Source: Nitrosospira sp. Nl5 (GTDB taxonomy: Bacteria; Pseudomonadota; Gammaproteobacteria; Burkholderiales; Nitrosomonadaceae). From it: 64,000 nucleotides of DNA. Of this stretch, positions 10,741-20,492 are shown one piece after another. Position 1 is the stretch's first letter, and the number at the start of each line of letters is the position of its first letter. The stretch covers positions 124,001 to 188,000 of the forward strand of contig NZ_FMVQ01000005.1 of assembly GCF_900102495.1 (NCBI RefSeq). The letters are read 5' to 3'. Under the pieces are notes generated by a model. It ran no database searches. It was not told the DNA's origin and saw nothing but the letters and a program-made list of their open reading frames with translations. Position numbers and translations under genes: made by a program.

Positions 10741-10788
10741 AGCCGGGTTTTTACCTTTGCATCCTCTGCGGAAAAATGGACGTTAGAC

Positions 10789-11157
10789 TTAAACCGAAAA
10801 TGAGGATCCACAACCGCAGGTACTGGAGGCGCCTGGATTTTTGATGACAAATTGCGCGCCCTCGGCGTTCTCCTGATAGTCAATTTCCGCCCCGGCCAGA
10901 TACTGAAAACTCATCGGGTCAACCAGGAGTTTCACGCCATTTTTTTCCATCACGGTATCATCTTCGCTGATTAGCTCATCAAAGGTAAAACCGTATTTAA
11001 AACCCGAACACCCACCACCTGCCACAAATACTCTCAGCTTGAGGTCATTGTTCCCTTCTTCTTCGATCAATTGTCTGACCTTGCTTGCCGCGCCATCGGT
11101 AAAGATCAATGGGGCCTGCATTCCCGCGACCAGGTCCGCCTCGGTTGCTGCGTTCAT
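10789..11157 (-). CDS. erpA: A-type iron-sulfur insertion protein ErpA
   Basis: Fe-S carrier that delivers clusters to apo-proteins. The 122-aa protein has the three conserved cysteines of A-type carriers: one in [11 protein letters not shown] and two in the C-terminal CGCGSSFSV. The N-terminal extension before [11 protein letters not shown] is short, as in ErpA. It is cotranscribed or closely spaced with the bactofilin gene upstream, an arrangement common in betaproteobacteria. IscA is the alternative name, but no isc genes are nearby. Confidence 0.93.
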   Translation of the reverse strand: MNAATEADLVAGMQAPLIFTDGAASKVRQLIEEEGNNDLKLRVFVAGGGCSGFKYGFTFDELISEDDTVMEKNGVKLLVDPMSFQYLAGAEIDYQENAEGAQFVIKNPGASSTCGCGSSFSV

Positions 11158-11215
11158 GTTGATTTCCGAATAAAATTAACCATGGGAAAAATTATCCTCT
11201 GCTATGACTTAAACG

Positions 11216-11629
11216 TCAATCTCCGTGGGCGGAGGGTATCAATGCCACGATTTTGTTGTCGATCTCCGCATCATCCTGTCGAAGCAACATACCTTCAATC
11301 GATGCGCCAAGCTGAATTTCCATGATTTTGTAGCATACTTCACCCGAGACCCTGGCTTTCGCCTGGAGTTCCAGATATTCGTTCGAGTGTATCGGGCCGA
11401 CCACGGTACCATTAATGACCGCATGGGAAACCTTGATTTTGCCCTCAATGACCGCCTGGTCGCTCAACACCAAGGTGCTCGGCTTGTCTCCAGTCGCGGT
11501 GATGTTTCCCCGGACTTGACCATCTATGCGCAAACCTCCACTGAAAGTAATATTGCCGTCAATGCGCGTGCCCGCGCCAATTAGCGAATCAATATGGTTA
11601 AGAGGCTTATTTGCTTTCTTTCCGAACAT
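11216..11629 (-). CDS. Bactofilin (polymer-forming cytoskeletal protein)
   Basis: Small cytoskeletal protein expected to polymerise into filaments through a beta-helical core. The 137-aa sequence has the bactofilin pattern of short glycine-spaced strands (SLIGAGTRIDGNITFSGGLR, IDGQVRGNITA) flanked by short unordered ends. It sits 10 bp downstream of the DUF6776-like membrane protein and upstream of erpA, all on the minus strand. Bactofilins often act with M23 peptidases in cell-shape control, and an M23 gene lies about 2 kb away, but that link is inference. Confidence 0.9.
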   Translation of the reverse strand: MFGKKANKPLNHIDSLIGAGTRIDGNITFSGGLRIDGQVRGNITATGDKPSTLVLSDQAVIEGKIKVSHAVINGTVVGPIHSNEYLELQAKARVSGEVCYKIMEIQLGASIEGMLLRQDDAEIDNKIVALIPSAHGD

Positions 11630-11639
11630 TCTCTCTCCT

Positions 11640-12389
11640 TCACAAAGACAGGCTCACGGTCTGCACCAACTTTGCCTGTGCTACACCGTTTTCAAATACC
11701 TTCACCTGCATGCTTTCCACAACGGCGTCTGGCGGCAAACGGAAGCTTTTCTCTACGCGCTGGTAAAATCTGAAACTAACGTTAAACGTCTTTGAAGGAC
11801 TTTCACTGGCAAGAGGCGTGACCATGTTCTCCCCATTCTGCCGGAAATTGACCACGAATTCCAGACTGCCCTGAAAATCCTTGGTGCGCTGTCCACCTTG
11901 CACCAGCAACAGGCTGTAATGATACTCTCCGGGTAGTTGCCCGCGCTCCAGCTTTAAACGGCCAATGGAAACTTTTTGTTCGGACTTTCCGTTGACTGAC
12001 AGGAGGTTCTGAAAAAACGCCACGTCTTCTTTCAGGCGGGTATTTTCATCTCCCAGCATCTTGACTTGCTTGGCAACATCTTCGCTTGCGGCGACGTCCA
12101 TCTGTAACTGGCGCTCGAGGCCAGCTGCTTTCATGCGTAGTTCATCGTTATCTTGCTGCAGACGTTTGTTCAGCTGGGATAGCCGATCCAGTTCATAGCT
12201 TGTTTCATTCTTGTCAAAACCCGCGAACTTGCGTCCGGCATCGTACATGCCCCAAGACAGGCCTAACGCAAGTGTGGCAAGGACGGCGATAACCAGCCAT
12301 CGCAAATAAGGCGGGTTTTGCGGGCGCAACGCCACTCGCGGCGCGAATATGCCAGTTTTTCTTTTTAGCGATTTGATCCTGACCATCAA
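11640..12389 (-). CDS. DUF6776-like single-pass membrane protein with coiled coil
   Basis: Uncharacterised 249-aa protein. It has a basic N-terminus, one membrane segment (about residues 29-48, WLVIAVLATLALGLSWGMY), a long coiled coil (about residues 65-130, rich in Leu, Gln, Asp and Lys heptads) and a C-terminal beta-rich domain. The topology places the C-terminal part in the periplasm. It is the first gene of the minus-strand group with bactofilin and erpA, a conserved betaproteobacterial trio as I recall it. The gap to bactofilin is only 10 bp, so a role in anchoring bactofilin at the membrane is a reasonable guess. Confidence 0.75.
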   Translation of the reverse strand: MMVRIKSLKRKTGIFAPRVALRPQNPPYLRWLVIAVLATLALGLSWGMYDAGRKFAGFDKNETSYELDRLSQLNKRLQQDNDELRMKAAGLERQLQMDVAASEDVAKQVKMLGDENTRLKEDVAFFQNLLSVNGKSEQKVSIGRLKLERGQLPGEYHYSLLLVQGGQRTKDFQGSLEFVVNFRQNGENMVTPLASESPSKTFNVSFRFYQRVEKSFRLPPDAVVESMQVKVFENGVAQAKLVQTVSLSL

Positions 12390-12812
12390 ATTATCGCGCT
12401 ACGAAGCGATACATCTGGGCGTAGTGGCATTAGAGAAATTGCGGAGAAAGCTTTAATTTAATTGACAAAGTGTTTTTCCCTGGAGCGAAATGGGAAAACG
12501 GTGGGCGCCGGATAGAAGCGAGGCGTGACAACTCTGCAACGAAAGATAATACAACATGACGGCACCTTGCTATTCTACGTCTTCCGCCTGGTTTAACTTT
12601 AATCCATTACGCACAATAGTTTCTACCCCCGTCCCGGCAGCCTTCCGACTTAAAGGAACCGGGCCGCGAAGGCGAAGGCATCCGCCCCAGCCATATTCGC
12701 CGTTTGTTTCGACTAAAGGATAACTGGCGACATTTCATCATTCCCAAGATCCCGGAAATAACCATTCTCCTCCAGCCGCCGCTTCGATTCTCCGGGTCGG
12801 CAGGCTTCTACA
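12390..12812. other. Intergenic region between argC and the DUF6776-like gene
   Basis: No convincing gene in this 423-bp gap. The half next to argC (12636-12807) is repeat copy D, described separately. The other half should hold the promoter of the DUF6776-like/bactofilin/erpA group on the minus strand, but I cannot point to a clear one. Confidence 0.6.
12636..12807 (+). repeat. Dispersed intergenic repeat, copy D (near full length)
   Basis: Left end GGCAGCC (12636-12642), 3-nt spacer, then CGACTTAAAG (12646-12655); core CATATTCGC (12692-12700); right end GATTCTCCGGGTCGGCAGGC (12786-12805), roughly the inverse of the left end. The same ordered signals occur in copies at 24.7, 35.1 and 39.1 kb. 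It ends 5 bp past the argC stop codon. No open reading frame of note. I interpret it as a small non-autonomous element with degenerate inverted ends. Confidence 0.6.
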
Positions 12813-13841
12813 CTAAGGCAGCAATGGAACAAAGTCGATAGCAAGGGTTTCCGGCAAGCCAAACATCAGGTTCATGTTCTGCACGGCTTGGCCCGCTGCG
12901 CCCTTGACGAGGTTGTCTGTTACCGACAATATCACCGCCGTGTCGCCACCTTGCGGACGGTGGACCGCAATACGGCAGAGATTTGAGCCACGTACCGAGC
13001 GGGTTTCAGGGTGCGCGCCCGCGGGAAGCACGTCAACGAACGGTTCCCCGGCGTAGCGTTTTTCGTATAACGTTTGTAGATCGGCGTCACCGGTCAGCCT
13101 GGCATAAAGCGTGGCATGAATGCCCCGAATCATTGGAGTGAGGTGCGGGACAAATGTCAGTCCGACTGGTTTTGCCGCCACGTGGGACAGGCCTTGCCTG
13201 ATTTCGGGCAAATGGCGGTGCCCAGACACACCATAGGCTTTGAAATTGTCAGCCGCTTCGGCAAACAGCGTATGCACCTCCGCATTTCTTCCCGCGCCGG
13301 AAACCCCGGACTTTGCATCCGCGACAAGATGATCCAGATCGACAATACCAGCTTCGATCAAGGGAAAGAAGCCTAATTGCACTGCTGTGGGATAACAGCC
13401 GGGATTTGCTATGAGCCGTGCAGCCTTGATTCCGTCACGATTGATTTCAGGCAGGCCATAAACAGCCTCCGCCACCAGATCGGGACATGCGTGCGACATG
13501 CCATACCATTTTTCCCATACCGCGACATCCTTGATACGAAAATCGGCGGCCAGATCTATTACCCGCACTCCCGCATCCAGCAATGACCTGGCTTGCTGCA
13601 TGGCGATCCCGTTGGGTGTGGCGAAGAATACGACGTCGCATTTATCCAGGCCGGCTTCGGCTGGATCGGAAAATTGAAGTGGCACACGTCCACGCAGGCT
13701 TGGAAATAACTCGGCTACGGCCATTCCGGCTTCTTTACGGGACGTGATGGCGTGTAAGTTTACTTGGGGATGCTGCGACAAGATGCGCAGTAACTCCACG
13801 CCGGTATAACCGGTTCCGCCTACGATAGCAACTTTAAGCAT
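12813..13841 (-). CDS. argC: N-acetyl-gamma-glutamyl-phosphate reductase
   Basis: NADPH-dependent third step of arginine biosynthesis, reducing N-acetylglutamyl phosphate to the semialdehyde. The 342-aa length is standard. The N-terminal Rossmann motif [16 protein letters not shown], the catalytic cysteine in [10 protein letters not shown] and the substrate segment SGHRHLPEI are all present. It stands downstream of rplM-rpsI on the same strand but is separated from them by a strong terminator, so it probably has its own promoter. Confidence 0.96.
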   Translation of the reverse strand: MLKVAIVGGTGYTGVELLRILSQHPQVNLHAITSRKEAGMAVAELFPSLRGRVPLQFSDPAEAGLDKCDVVFFATPNGIAMQQARSLLDAGVRVIDLAADFRIKDVAVWEKWYGMSHACPDLVAEAVYGLPEINRDGIKAARLIANPGCYPTAVQLGFFPLIEAGIVDLDHLVADAKSGVSGAGRNAEVHTLFAEAADNFKAYGVSGHRHLPEIRQGLSHVAAKPVGLTFVPHLTPMIRGIHATLYARLTGDADLQTLYEKRYAGEPFVDVLPAGAHPETRSVRGSNLCRIAVHRPQGGDTAVILSVTDNLVKGAAGQAVQNMNLMFGLPETLAIDFVPLLP

Positions 13842-13967
13842 AAAATCCTCAGTGAGCAGATTGTTAACAAATGCGCTTGCCTGGAATTTTTAGAGATGCC
13901 TTTATATTTTTGGTTCGATTAGCCCGATTGCTTACATGGAAAATGCAGCGGGCTGATCGATGGCAAG

Positions 13968-13996
13968 AAAAAAAGCCGCCAGAAACAGGCGGCTTT
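13968..13996 (-). terminator. Rho-independent terminator of the rplM-rpsI operon
   Basis: On the minus strand, 27 bp past the rpsI stop, AAAGCCGCC pairs perfectly with GGCGGCTTT across a 7-nt loop (13981-13987) and is followed by a run of seven T residues. It separates the ribosomal operon from argC. Confidence 0.92.
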
Positions 13997-14023
13997 CCAA
14001 ATATGACGTACGCGCAAAAAAGC

Positions 14024-14416
14024 TTATCGTTTGGAAAATTGCTTACGGCGGCGCGCCTTGCGCAGCCCCACCTTTTTTCGTTCCACTTCACGTGCATCAC
14101 GTGTCACCAGTCCGGCACTGCTCAACACCGGTTTAAGCGTGGCGTCAAAATCAATCAACGCACGGGTAATACCGTGGCGCACTGCTCCGGCCTGCCCGGA
14201 TTCCCCGCCCCCATGAATGTTGACCATGATATCAAAGCTTGTAAGATTCCCAGTCAGCTCAAGCGGCTGGCGAACCACCATGCGGCCAGTTTCGCGGGAA
14301 AAAAATTCGTCAACCGGTTTGTCATTAACGGTAATCAAACCCTTGCCGGGTTTGATGAACACCCGAGCCACCGCACTTTTGCGGCGACCTGTACCATAAT
14401 TATACGTTGCGCTCAT
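14024..14416 (-). CDS. rpsI: 30S ribosomal protein S9
   Basis: Small-subunit ribosomal protein whose C-terminal tail reaches the P-site tRNA. The start is the ATG at 14416 ([15 protein letters not shown]), giving 130 aa; the extension to 14476 is not S9-like and would overlap rplM. The family signature [15 protein letters not shown] and the basic C-terminal tail ending [11 protein letters not shown] are intact. It follows rplM with a 4-nt gap. Confidence 0.97.
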   Translation of the reverse strand: MSATYNYGTGRRKSAVARVFIKPGKGLITVNDKPVDEFFSRETGRMVVRQPLELTGNLTSFDIMVNIHGGGESGQAGAVRHGITRALIDFDATLKPVLSSAGLVTRDAREVERKKVGLRKARRRKQFSKR

Positions 14417-14420
14417 ATAT

Positions 14421-14855
14421 TTAAGCCCTGACTTCGAGTTGGCGCGGCTGCTGCGCCGCGTGCGGGTGTGCGGCACCCGCGTAGATCTTGAGTTTCTTTA
14501 ACATTGCATAGCCAAGAGGCCCTTTCGGCAACATACCCTTGACCGCCTTTTCCAATGGCCGGCCCGGAAAGCGCGCGTGCATTTTGGCGAAACTGGTCTC
14601 GTAAATGCCCCCCGGATAACCAGTATGACGATAGTAAGTCTTGTCTTCCGCCTTGCTGCCGGTGATGCGCAGCTTATCGACATTGATGACAACGATAAAA
14701 TCACCGGTGTCCACATGAGGAGTGAAAATGGGCTTGTGCTTGCCCCGTAAACGATGGGCGATCTCTGCAGCGAGACGTCCCAACACTTTGCCGGCCGCGT
14801 CGATCACGAACCAGTCATGGACTACTTCATGTGGTTTTGCTGAAAATGTTTTCAC
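14421..14855 (-). CDS. rplM: 50S ribosomal protein L13
   Basis: Large-subunit protein that binds 23S rRNA early in assembly. I place the start at GTG 14855, where the sequence becomes (M)[18 protein letters not shown], the normal L13 N-terminus; this gives 144 aa. The longer frame to 14921 would run through the promoter. The signature [20 protein letters not shown] is present. It is the first gene of the rplM-rpsI operon. Confidence 0.96.
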   Translation of the reverse strand: MKTFSAKPHEVVHDWFVIDAAGKVLGRLAAEIAHRLRGKHKPIFTPHVDTGDFIVVINVDKLRITGSKAEDKTYYRHTGYPGGIYETSFAKMHARFPGRPLEKAVKGMLPKGPLGYAMLKKLKIYAGAAHPHAAQQPRQLEVRA

Positions 14856-14892
14856 AAAGCCTGCCTGCTTATGCTTATTGAGATAACCGCGG

Positions 14893-14921
14893 ATTTTATG
14901 CCAGACCCGGACGGATGTCAA
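14893..14921 (-). promoter_or_regulatory. Sigma-70 promoter of rplM-rpsI
   Basis: On the minus strand, TTGACA (14921-14916) is separated by exactly 17 nt from TAAAAT (14898-14893). The expected transcript start near 14886 leaves a leader of about 30 nt before the rplM GTG. The near-consensus boxes and position make this the best promoter visible in the window. Confidence 0.8.
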
Positions 14922-15288
14922 ACTTGAAGCCCCTCATGGAATTCCGGGAATAGCTGCTCGACGACATCGCGGCCATACAGGGGACCCGGCGATTCCGCGC
15001 CCGCACCCTGGACTCCAGACGATATTCGCTGAAAAAGTCTTATGCTACTGCAAAGGGACGGAAATTACTCTACAGGCGCCGCTAATCAGGCTGAGTATAT
15101 TCCTGTCAGCACATACACTTCAAACCGAGCCGCCACGGAATTAATCTTTGCCTATTCCTGCCAAAATTCTCAAGAAAACGGGTATTATGTCGACCGAAAG
15201 TGCGTCTGCGACTTGCCGGAGCCGAGCAAGTTTATTGGCGCGAAGACCTTTACCCATTTCTATTATCTTATTGCCCGAGGAGCGTTGC
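14922..15288. other. Intergenic region between rplM promoter and phosphoribulokinase
   Basis: About 370 bp between divergent genes. It should contain the promoter of the phosphoribulokinase gene. A TATTAT at 15183-15188 could be a -10 box, but I see no matching -35 at the right spacing. No small gene or terminator is evident. A LysR-type (CbbR) site might be expected but I cannot identify one with confidence. Confidence 0.4.
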
Positions 15289-16161
15289 ATGTCACAAAAA
15301 CACCCTGTTATCGCCGTTACCGGATCGTCCGGCGCCGGGACGTCGACGGTCAAGAATAGTTTCGACCATGTTTTTCGTCGTGAGAAACTGACCGTTGCGG
15401 TGGTAGAGGGCGACAGTTTCCACCGCTATGATCGTGATGCCATGCGGAAAGCCGTAGCCGAATCGGAAAAGGACGGCGGTCATCCCATTAGTCATTTCGG
15501 CCCGGAAGCCAATGAATTCGAGAAGCTGGAAACCTTGTTCAAGGAGTATGGCGAGAGCGGAAGCGGCAAGACCCGCCTGTATCTGCACAATGATGAAGAA
15601 GCCGCACCTTATCAGCAAAAGGCTGGCACATTCACTCCATGGACATCGATAGAGCCCGGTTCCGACATGCTGTTTTATGAAGGTTTGCATGGCGGAGTGA
15701 AGAGCGATACCGCCGACGTAGCGAACTATGTGGATCTGCTGGTAGGAGTTGTGCCCATTGTCAACCTGGAATGGATCCAGAAAATCCATCGCGACATGAA
15801 TGCTCGTGGGTATTCGGCGGAAGCGGTGACCCATACCATACTTCGCCGTATGCACGATTATGTGCATTACATTACTCCGCAATTTTCACGTACCCATATT
15901 AATTTTCAACGGGTACCCACAGTTGACACGTCCAATCCCTTCATTGCGCGCGATATTCCGACCCTGGATGAAAGTTTTGTCGTGATTCGTTTCCGCGATC
16001 CCAAGAACGTGGATTTTCCTTACCTGCTTTCCATGATCCACAACTCATTCATGTCTCGCCCGAATACAATTGTCGTTCCCGGTGGAAAAATGGGACTGGC
16101 CATTGAATTGATATTAACGCCGCTGATTCTGGATCTGGTCAGGGAAAGCCGAAGCAAGTAA
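15289..16161 (+). CDS. cbbP: Phosphoribulokinase (bacterial class I)
   Basis: Phosphorylates ribulose 5-phosphate to ribulose 1,5-bisphosphate, the substrate of RuBisCO, in the Calvin cycle. The start is ATG 15289, behind a GAGGAG ribosome site (15277-15282). The 290-aa length matches the octameric proteobacterial enzyme; upstream residues in the longer frame are not conserved. The P-loop GSSGAGTST is followed by the VVEGDSFHRYDR and GPEANEFEKLE segments and a LFYEGLHGG stretch typical of the family. It stands alone between rplM and uvrD, with no other cbb gene adjacent. A small CbbY-like phosphatase gene is 38 kb away. Confidence 0.95.
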   Translation: MSQKHPVIAVTGSSGAGTSTVKNSFDHVFRREKLTVAVVEGDSFHRYDRDAMRKAVAESEKDGGHPISHFGPEANEFEKLETLFKEYGESGSGKTRLYLHNDEEAAPYQQKAGTFTPWTSIEPGSDMLFYEGLHGGVKSDTADVANYVDLLVGVVPIVNLEWIQKIHRDMNARGYSAEAVTHTILRRMHDYVHYITPQFSRTHINFQRVPTVDTSNPFIARDIPTLDESFVVIRFRDPKNVDFPYLLSMIHNSFMSRPNTIVVPGGKMGLAIELILTPLILDLVRESRSK

Positions 16162-16474
16162 TCAGGCAGTTCTTTTGAAAAGTGCAACGTCATAAAGGGT
16201 CTCTATCATTCACTTCGTTGTGGTACGTGTTTTTTGACAGACTTCTGCGCCCGTTAAAAGTGCATGAGGCGTAACGTCGTCATATCAGATGAGATTGACG
16301 TATTTTGCACTGCTGGCGTCCAAGCGATTCCATTGTATTTTAAACGATAGGGAGCCCTAAACAATAATCGGGTATATCGCCTTTATATTGTCCTTGTTGT
16401 CCTTATTATCCTTTACGGCCGTGTAGCTCGAAATATTCCGGTCAGCAAACGCGTTCCGGAAAAGTCTTTTCTCA
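16162..16474. other. Intergenic region between cbbP and uvrD
   Basis: A 313-bp gap without a supportable gene. It holds an imperfect 9-bp tandem repeat (16388-16414, three units of the pattern TTGTCCTTG) about 60 bp before the uvrD start. I could not assign a terminator for cbbP or a clear promoter for uvrD. Confidence 0.4.
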
Positions 16475-18724
16475 ATGTCTTCCCTACTTTCAGCATTAAA
16501 TCCCGAACAACTAGAAGCCGTTACCCTGCCGCATGAGTCAGCGCTAGTGCTGGCAGGCGCGGGCAGCGGCAAGACACGTGTGCTCACTACCCGTATTGCG
16601 CATCTCATCCAGTCCGGTCAGGTCAGCCCTCACGGCATACTGGCCGTCACTTTCACTAACAAGGCAGCGAAGGAAATGCTCGCTCGCATTTCTTCCATGC
16701 TGCCCATCAATACGCGTGGGATGTGGGTAGGCACTTTCCACGGACTGTGTAACCGGATGCTGCGTGCCCACCACCAGGACGCAGGGTTGCCCCAGGCTTT
16801 TCAGATTCTGGATTCCGCTGATCAGTTGGCGGTTATCAAGCGTCTCCTGAAAAGTCTTGGCGCGGATGACGAAAAATTTCCTCCACGCCAAGTGCAATGG
16901 TTCATCAATAACGCCAAAGAAGAAGGCCTCAGGGCATCGCGGGTGGAAATTTATGACGATTTCACACGCAAGATGGTTGAGTTCTACCTTTTCTACGAGC
17001 AGCAATGCAATAAGGAAGGCGTAGCGGATTTTGCTGAACTGCTATTGCGTAGCTATGAGTTGCTGACGCGAAACGAACATCTGCGCGAGCATTATCGCGG
17101 CCGATTTGACCATATCCTGGTGGATGAATTTCAGGACACCAACCGGTTGCAGTACAGTTGGCTAAAGCTGCTTGCCGGTGACCGCGCTGCTGTGTTTGTG
17201 GTTGGCGATGATGATCAGAGTATTTATGCATTCCGGGGTGCGAATACCGGCAACATGAAAGATTTTGAGAAAGACTTCCGCATCTCCAAAATCATCAAAC
17301 TGGAGCAGAACTATCGCTCGCATGGCAACATACTGGCCGCTGCTAACACCCTGATACGCAACAACAGCGGGCGCCTCGGCAAAAATCTCTGGACTTCGGA
17401 AGGACATGGAGAACCGATACGCGTGTATAACGCGCCGACCGATTTCGATGAGGCGGCTTTTATCGTGGACGAAGTTAAATCGCTGCATGCGGAAGGCGTC
17501 GCGTTGTCCCAGATAGCATTGCTGTACCGCTCCAACGCCCAGTCACGGGTACTGGAGCACGCTTTATTCAATGCCTCCCTGGCTTATCGGGTATATGGCG
17601 GCATGCGTTTCTTCGAACGGCAGGAGATCAAGCACGCTTTGGCCTACCTGAGGCTGATAGCCAACCCCGACGATGATAATGCGCTGCTTCGGATCATCAA
17701 TTTTCCTGTACGCGGTATCGGCATGCGGAGCCTGGAGCTATTGCAGGACGATGCCAGCCAGCAAGGGGGGAGCTTGTGGGCGGCAGCGCTAAAGAAATGC
17801 AGAGGCAGGACAACTGCCATTCCCGATTCGGAAAATAAACTCTCGGCCCGGATCGAGCGGAAAAGCCAGGCGGATAGGCCCAAGAAAGGCCTTGAGGGCT
17901 TTGTTGCGCTGATTGAATCAATGCGCCAGGGTTGTGAAACGCTGCCATTGCCGGAAGTCGTCGAACACATGCTGGAGCACAGCGGGCTGGCGGCACATTA
18001 CCGCGCTGAACGCGAAGGAGCCGAACGGCTGGAGAATCTGAACGAATTGGTCAATGCCGCCACCAGCTTCGTGCACGAGGCCGAGGATGACAGTCTTGTG
18101 GTATTTCTGGCCCATGCATCGCTGGAAGCAGGCGAGCATCAGGCAGCGGGCGGCCAGGATGCGCTGCAATTGATGACAGTGCACTCGGCCAAGGGGTTGG
18201 AATTTCACAGCGTATTCCTGAATGGGCTTGAAGAAGGTTTGTTTCCTCATGATAACAGCCGTAATGAAGCAGGGGGCGTGGAGGAGGAACGACGCTTGAT
18301 GTATGTGGCCCTCACCCGCGCACGGCGACGGTTGTATTTGAGTTTTGCCCAGAGCCGCATGTTGCACGGGCAGATCCGTTACAACATTCCCTCGCGTTTC
18401 TTGCAGGAGATCCCGGATGGTTTGCTGAAGTGGCTACAGCCGCTTCAGAAGAATCAGATCGGCAATCAGGGATTGGCAGTCCGGAAGCAAGGGGCAAGCC
18501 GAGCCCAGGAAACTGGTTACGGCATGCAGACTCGTACATTGAACATTCAGGACGCGACGACATCGCGTTGGCGGGTGGGACAGAACGTGATACACGCCAA
18601 ATTCGGCGCGGGAGTGATAGTCAACTGTGAAGGTCAAGGCACTGACGCCCGCGTGGAGGTCAAATTTGGCCGTGCCGGCACGAAGTGGTTATTGCTGGAG
18701 TATGCGAAACTGATTTCTGCGTGA
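16475..18724 (+). CDS. uvrD: DNA helicase II (UvrD)
   Basis: Superfamily 1 3'-to-5' helicase acting in nucleotide excision and mismatch repair. The 749-aa protein shows Walker A GAGSGKTR, motif Ia TFTNKAAKEM, motif II DEFQDTN, motif III GDDDQSIYAFRGA, motif IV EQNYRS, motif V TVHSAKGLEF and motif VI YVALTRAR. Its C-terminal tail (HAKFGAGVIVNCEG...KWLLLEYAKL) matches the UvrD tail and distinguishes it from Rep and PcrA. It converges on the next gene with only 13 bp between stops. Confidence 0.95.
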   Translation: MSSLLSALNPEQLEAVTLPHESALVLAGAGSGKTRVLTTRIAHLIQSGQVSPHGILAVTFTNKAAKEMLARISSMLPINTRGMWVGTFHGLCNRMLRAHHQDAGLPQAFQILDSADQLAVIKRLLKSLGADDEKFPPRQVQWFINNAKEEGLRASRVEIYDDFTRKMVEFYLFYEQQCNKEGVADFAELLLRSYELLTRNEHLREHYRGRFDHILVDEFQDTNRLQYSWLKLLAGDRAAVFVVGDDDQSIYAFRGANTGNMKDFEKDFRISKIIKLEQNYRSHGNILAAANTLIRNNSGRLGKNLWTSEGHGEPIRVYNAPTDFDEAAFIVDEVKSLHAEGVALSQIALLYRSNAQSRVLEHALFNASLAYRVYGGMRFFERQEIKHALAYLRLIANPDDDNALLRIINFPVRGIGMRSLELLQDDASQQGGSLWAAALKKCRGRTTAIPDSENKLSARIERKSQADRPKKGLEGFVALIESMRQGCETLPLPEVVEHMLEHSGLAAHYRAEREGAERLENLNELVNAATSFVHEAEDDSLVVFLAHASLEAGEHQAAGGQDALQLMTVHSAKGLEFHSVFLNGLEEGLFPHDNSRNEAGGVEEERRLMYVALTRARRRLYLSFAQSRMLHGQIRYNIPSRFLQEIPDGLLKWLQPLQKNQIGNQGLAVRKQGASRAQETGYGMQTRTLNIQDATTSRWRVGQNVIHAKFGAGVIVNCEGQGTDARVEVKFGRAGTKWLLLEYAKLISA

Positions 18725-18737
18725 ATGTAAACCTGAA

Positions 18738-19493
18738 TCAGCCCGGTCGGACATCGCTACTGTCAGCTCCGGTTGATTCGACTACATCATCCGTAAAAAT
18801 ATCTCTGTAACTTGCATAAATAGAGGCAAACATGGTCGGCACCAGAACAAACAAGCCCAGACCATAGGGCATTGCTGCGACTATCGTCAGCACGATCAGT
18901 ATGACAGCATAAATCTGAAACGCCACGATGTTTTTGAGGCAGGCAAAGAAGCTTATCCGCATTGCATCCAGTGCGGGCATATCCTTGAATATCACCAGTA
19001 AAGGTGCGAACCAGGCGGCCATCATTAGCGGAATGGATAGCATCAGTGCCACCAGGGATGCGGATAACATATCTCCCGAGACGTTTTTCAACTCATTCTC
19101 GTCGACCCGTTTTCCGTCTATCAAAAGATCCATCAGTACATTTCCTCCGACCAGCATGAATACCCCGAGAATCAGTACCTGTCCGACCAGATAAATCCCC
19201 CCAATAGTGATCAGCGGGCCGGAGGTGTGCCGGAAGCCTGCGAGTAAATGTGTAATCTCCAGTTTGTCGCCTTGTTCCAGGGCCTTGCATCCTATCATCA
19301 GCCCGGCTAAAAATACTGGCGAGAGGAGCGTAAAAATAAATTGTCCTGCTACTGGTATCAGGGACAACGTGGCAGCGATCAGAAGCAAAGTCGTGCATAG
19401 TACAATCCACGTCAGCGGAACCTGGCGGAATATAAGGAAGCCGGTCACAATCCATTGCCATCCCTGTTTTGCATCGACTTGCCTGACTTCCAT
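18738..19493 (-). CDS. BPSS1780-like multi-pass membrane protein
   Basis: Uncharacterised integral membrane protein of 251 aa with about six hydrophobic segments spread along its length (for example VPLTWIVLCTTLLLIAATL, LVPTMFASIYASY). A recurrent GWQW/F..P.. type N-terminus suggests the betaproteobacterial BPSS1780 family. No enzymatic motifs. It converges with uvrD and sits just downstream of thrB on the same strand. Function unknown. Confidence 0.75.
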   Translation of the reverse strand: MEVRQVDAKQGWQWIVTGFLIFRQVPLTWIVLCTTLLLIAATLSLIPVAGQFIFTLLSPVFLAGLMIGCKALEQGDKLEITHLLAGFRHTSGPLITIGGIYLVGQVLILGVFMLVGGNVLMDLLIDGKRVDENELKNVSGDMLSASLVALMLSIPLMMAAWFAPLLVIFKDMPALDAMRISFFACLKNIVAFQIYAVILIVLTIVAAMPYGLGLFVLVPTMFASIYASYRDIFTDDVVESTGADSSDVRPG

Positions 19494-19541
19494 TTCCGTA
19501 TCTCCGATAGGATAGCGCCAGATTCCGACGTAGTTAACCGT

Positions 19542-20492
19542 TCAAATCCAGACTTGTGCCAGTCTTGGCTGGGATGCCGCATGGCTTTTCAGTATGTGCA
19601 TGAAATGTGCGGGGTTTTTTGCATGGGTCAATTCCCCCGTGCGCGGCAAGTGATAATCATGCAGCCGTGATAACCAGAAGCGTAAAGCCGCGGCGCGCAG
19701 CATCACCGGCCAGGCGCCGCGTTCGATAGCGGTAAGCGGCCTGGCATGGTGATAACCCTCAAGTAGAGACAACGTGCGTTCCTCATCCAGATCCCCGCTC
19801 TCACTCAGGCACCAGTCATTGGCGGTAATAGCGAGATCGTATAACAACGCATCGTTACAGGCGAAATAGAAGTCAATCACTCCGCCTATCGCGCTGTCGA
19901 CGAATAATACGTTGTCACGAAAAAGATCCGCATGAATTACGCCGCGCGGCAGATTTTCAAAACGATACAACGATTGGAAATGCAGTTCCTCTTCGAGAAC
20001 CGCGATTTCCTCGGCTGTCAGGAATGGCATGATATCGGGCGCTACCGCTTTCCACCATTTTGGACCTCGCGGATTCTCCATTTTCTCAGGATACGATAGG
20101 CCGGACAAATGCATGTTCGCCAGGAGTGCGCCGACCTCTGCGCAATGCGCCAGGCCAGGGCATTCCTGCGATTTTCCAGGCAAACAGGTAACAATGCTTG
20201 CCGGTTTACCATTAAGTTCGCCGAGGAATTTATTGTCAAGATCAGCTATCGGGCAGGGACATGGAATGCTGTGCCGCGACAAATATGCCATCAGGTTCAG
20301 GTAGTAAGGCAGATCGGCCGCGGTGAGCTTTTCAAATAGAGTGAGAACATATTTTCCATGACTGGTCGTGACAAAATAATTCGTATTTTCGATGCCGGAG
20401 GAGATCCCCTGCAGATTAATCAGCGTGCCCAGCGAATAGTTTCTCAGCCAGGCGGAAAGTTGATGCTGAGTGACGGTAGTGAATACAGACAT
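19542..20492 (-). CDS. thrB: Homoserine kinase (ThrB, APH-fold type II)
   Basis: ATP-dependent phosphorylation of homoserine, the penultimate step to threonine. The 316-aa protein is of the aminoglycoside-phosphotransferase-fold type found in beta- and alphaproteobacteria, not the GHMP type of E. coli. The catalytic loop [14 protein letters not shown] and the metal-binding IDFYFACND are visible, and the N-terminal [13 protein letters not shown] forms the nucleotide loop. It is preceded on the same strand by a DUF2782 gene, a neighbour pairing I recall from related genomes. Confidence 0.92.
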   Translation of the reverse strand: MSVFTTVTQHQLSAWLRNYSLGTLINLQGISSGIENTNYFVTTSHGKYVLTLFEKLTAADLPYYLNLMAYLSRHSIPCPCPIADLDNKFLGELNGKPASIVTCLPGKSQECPGLAHCAEVGALLANMHLSGLSYPEKMENPRGPKWWKAVAPDIMPFLTAEEIAVLEEELHFQSLYRFENLPRGVIHADLFRDNVLFVDSAIGGVIDFYFACNDALLYDLAITANDWCLSESGDLDEERTLSLLEGYHHARPLTAIERGAWPVMLRAAALRFWLSRLHDYHLPRTGELTHAKNPAHFMHILKSHAASQPRLAQVWI

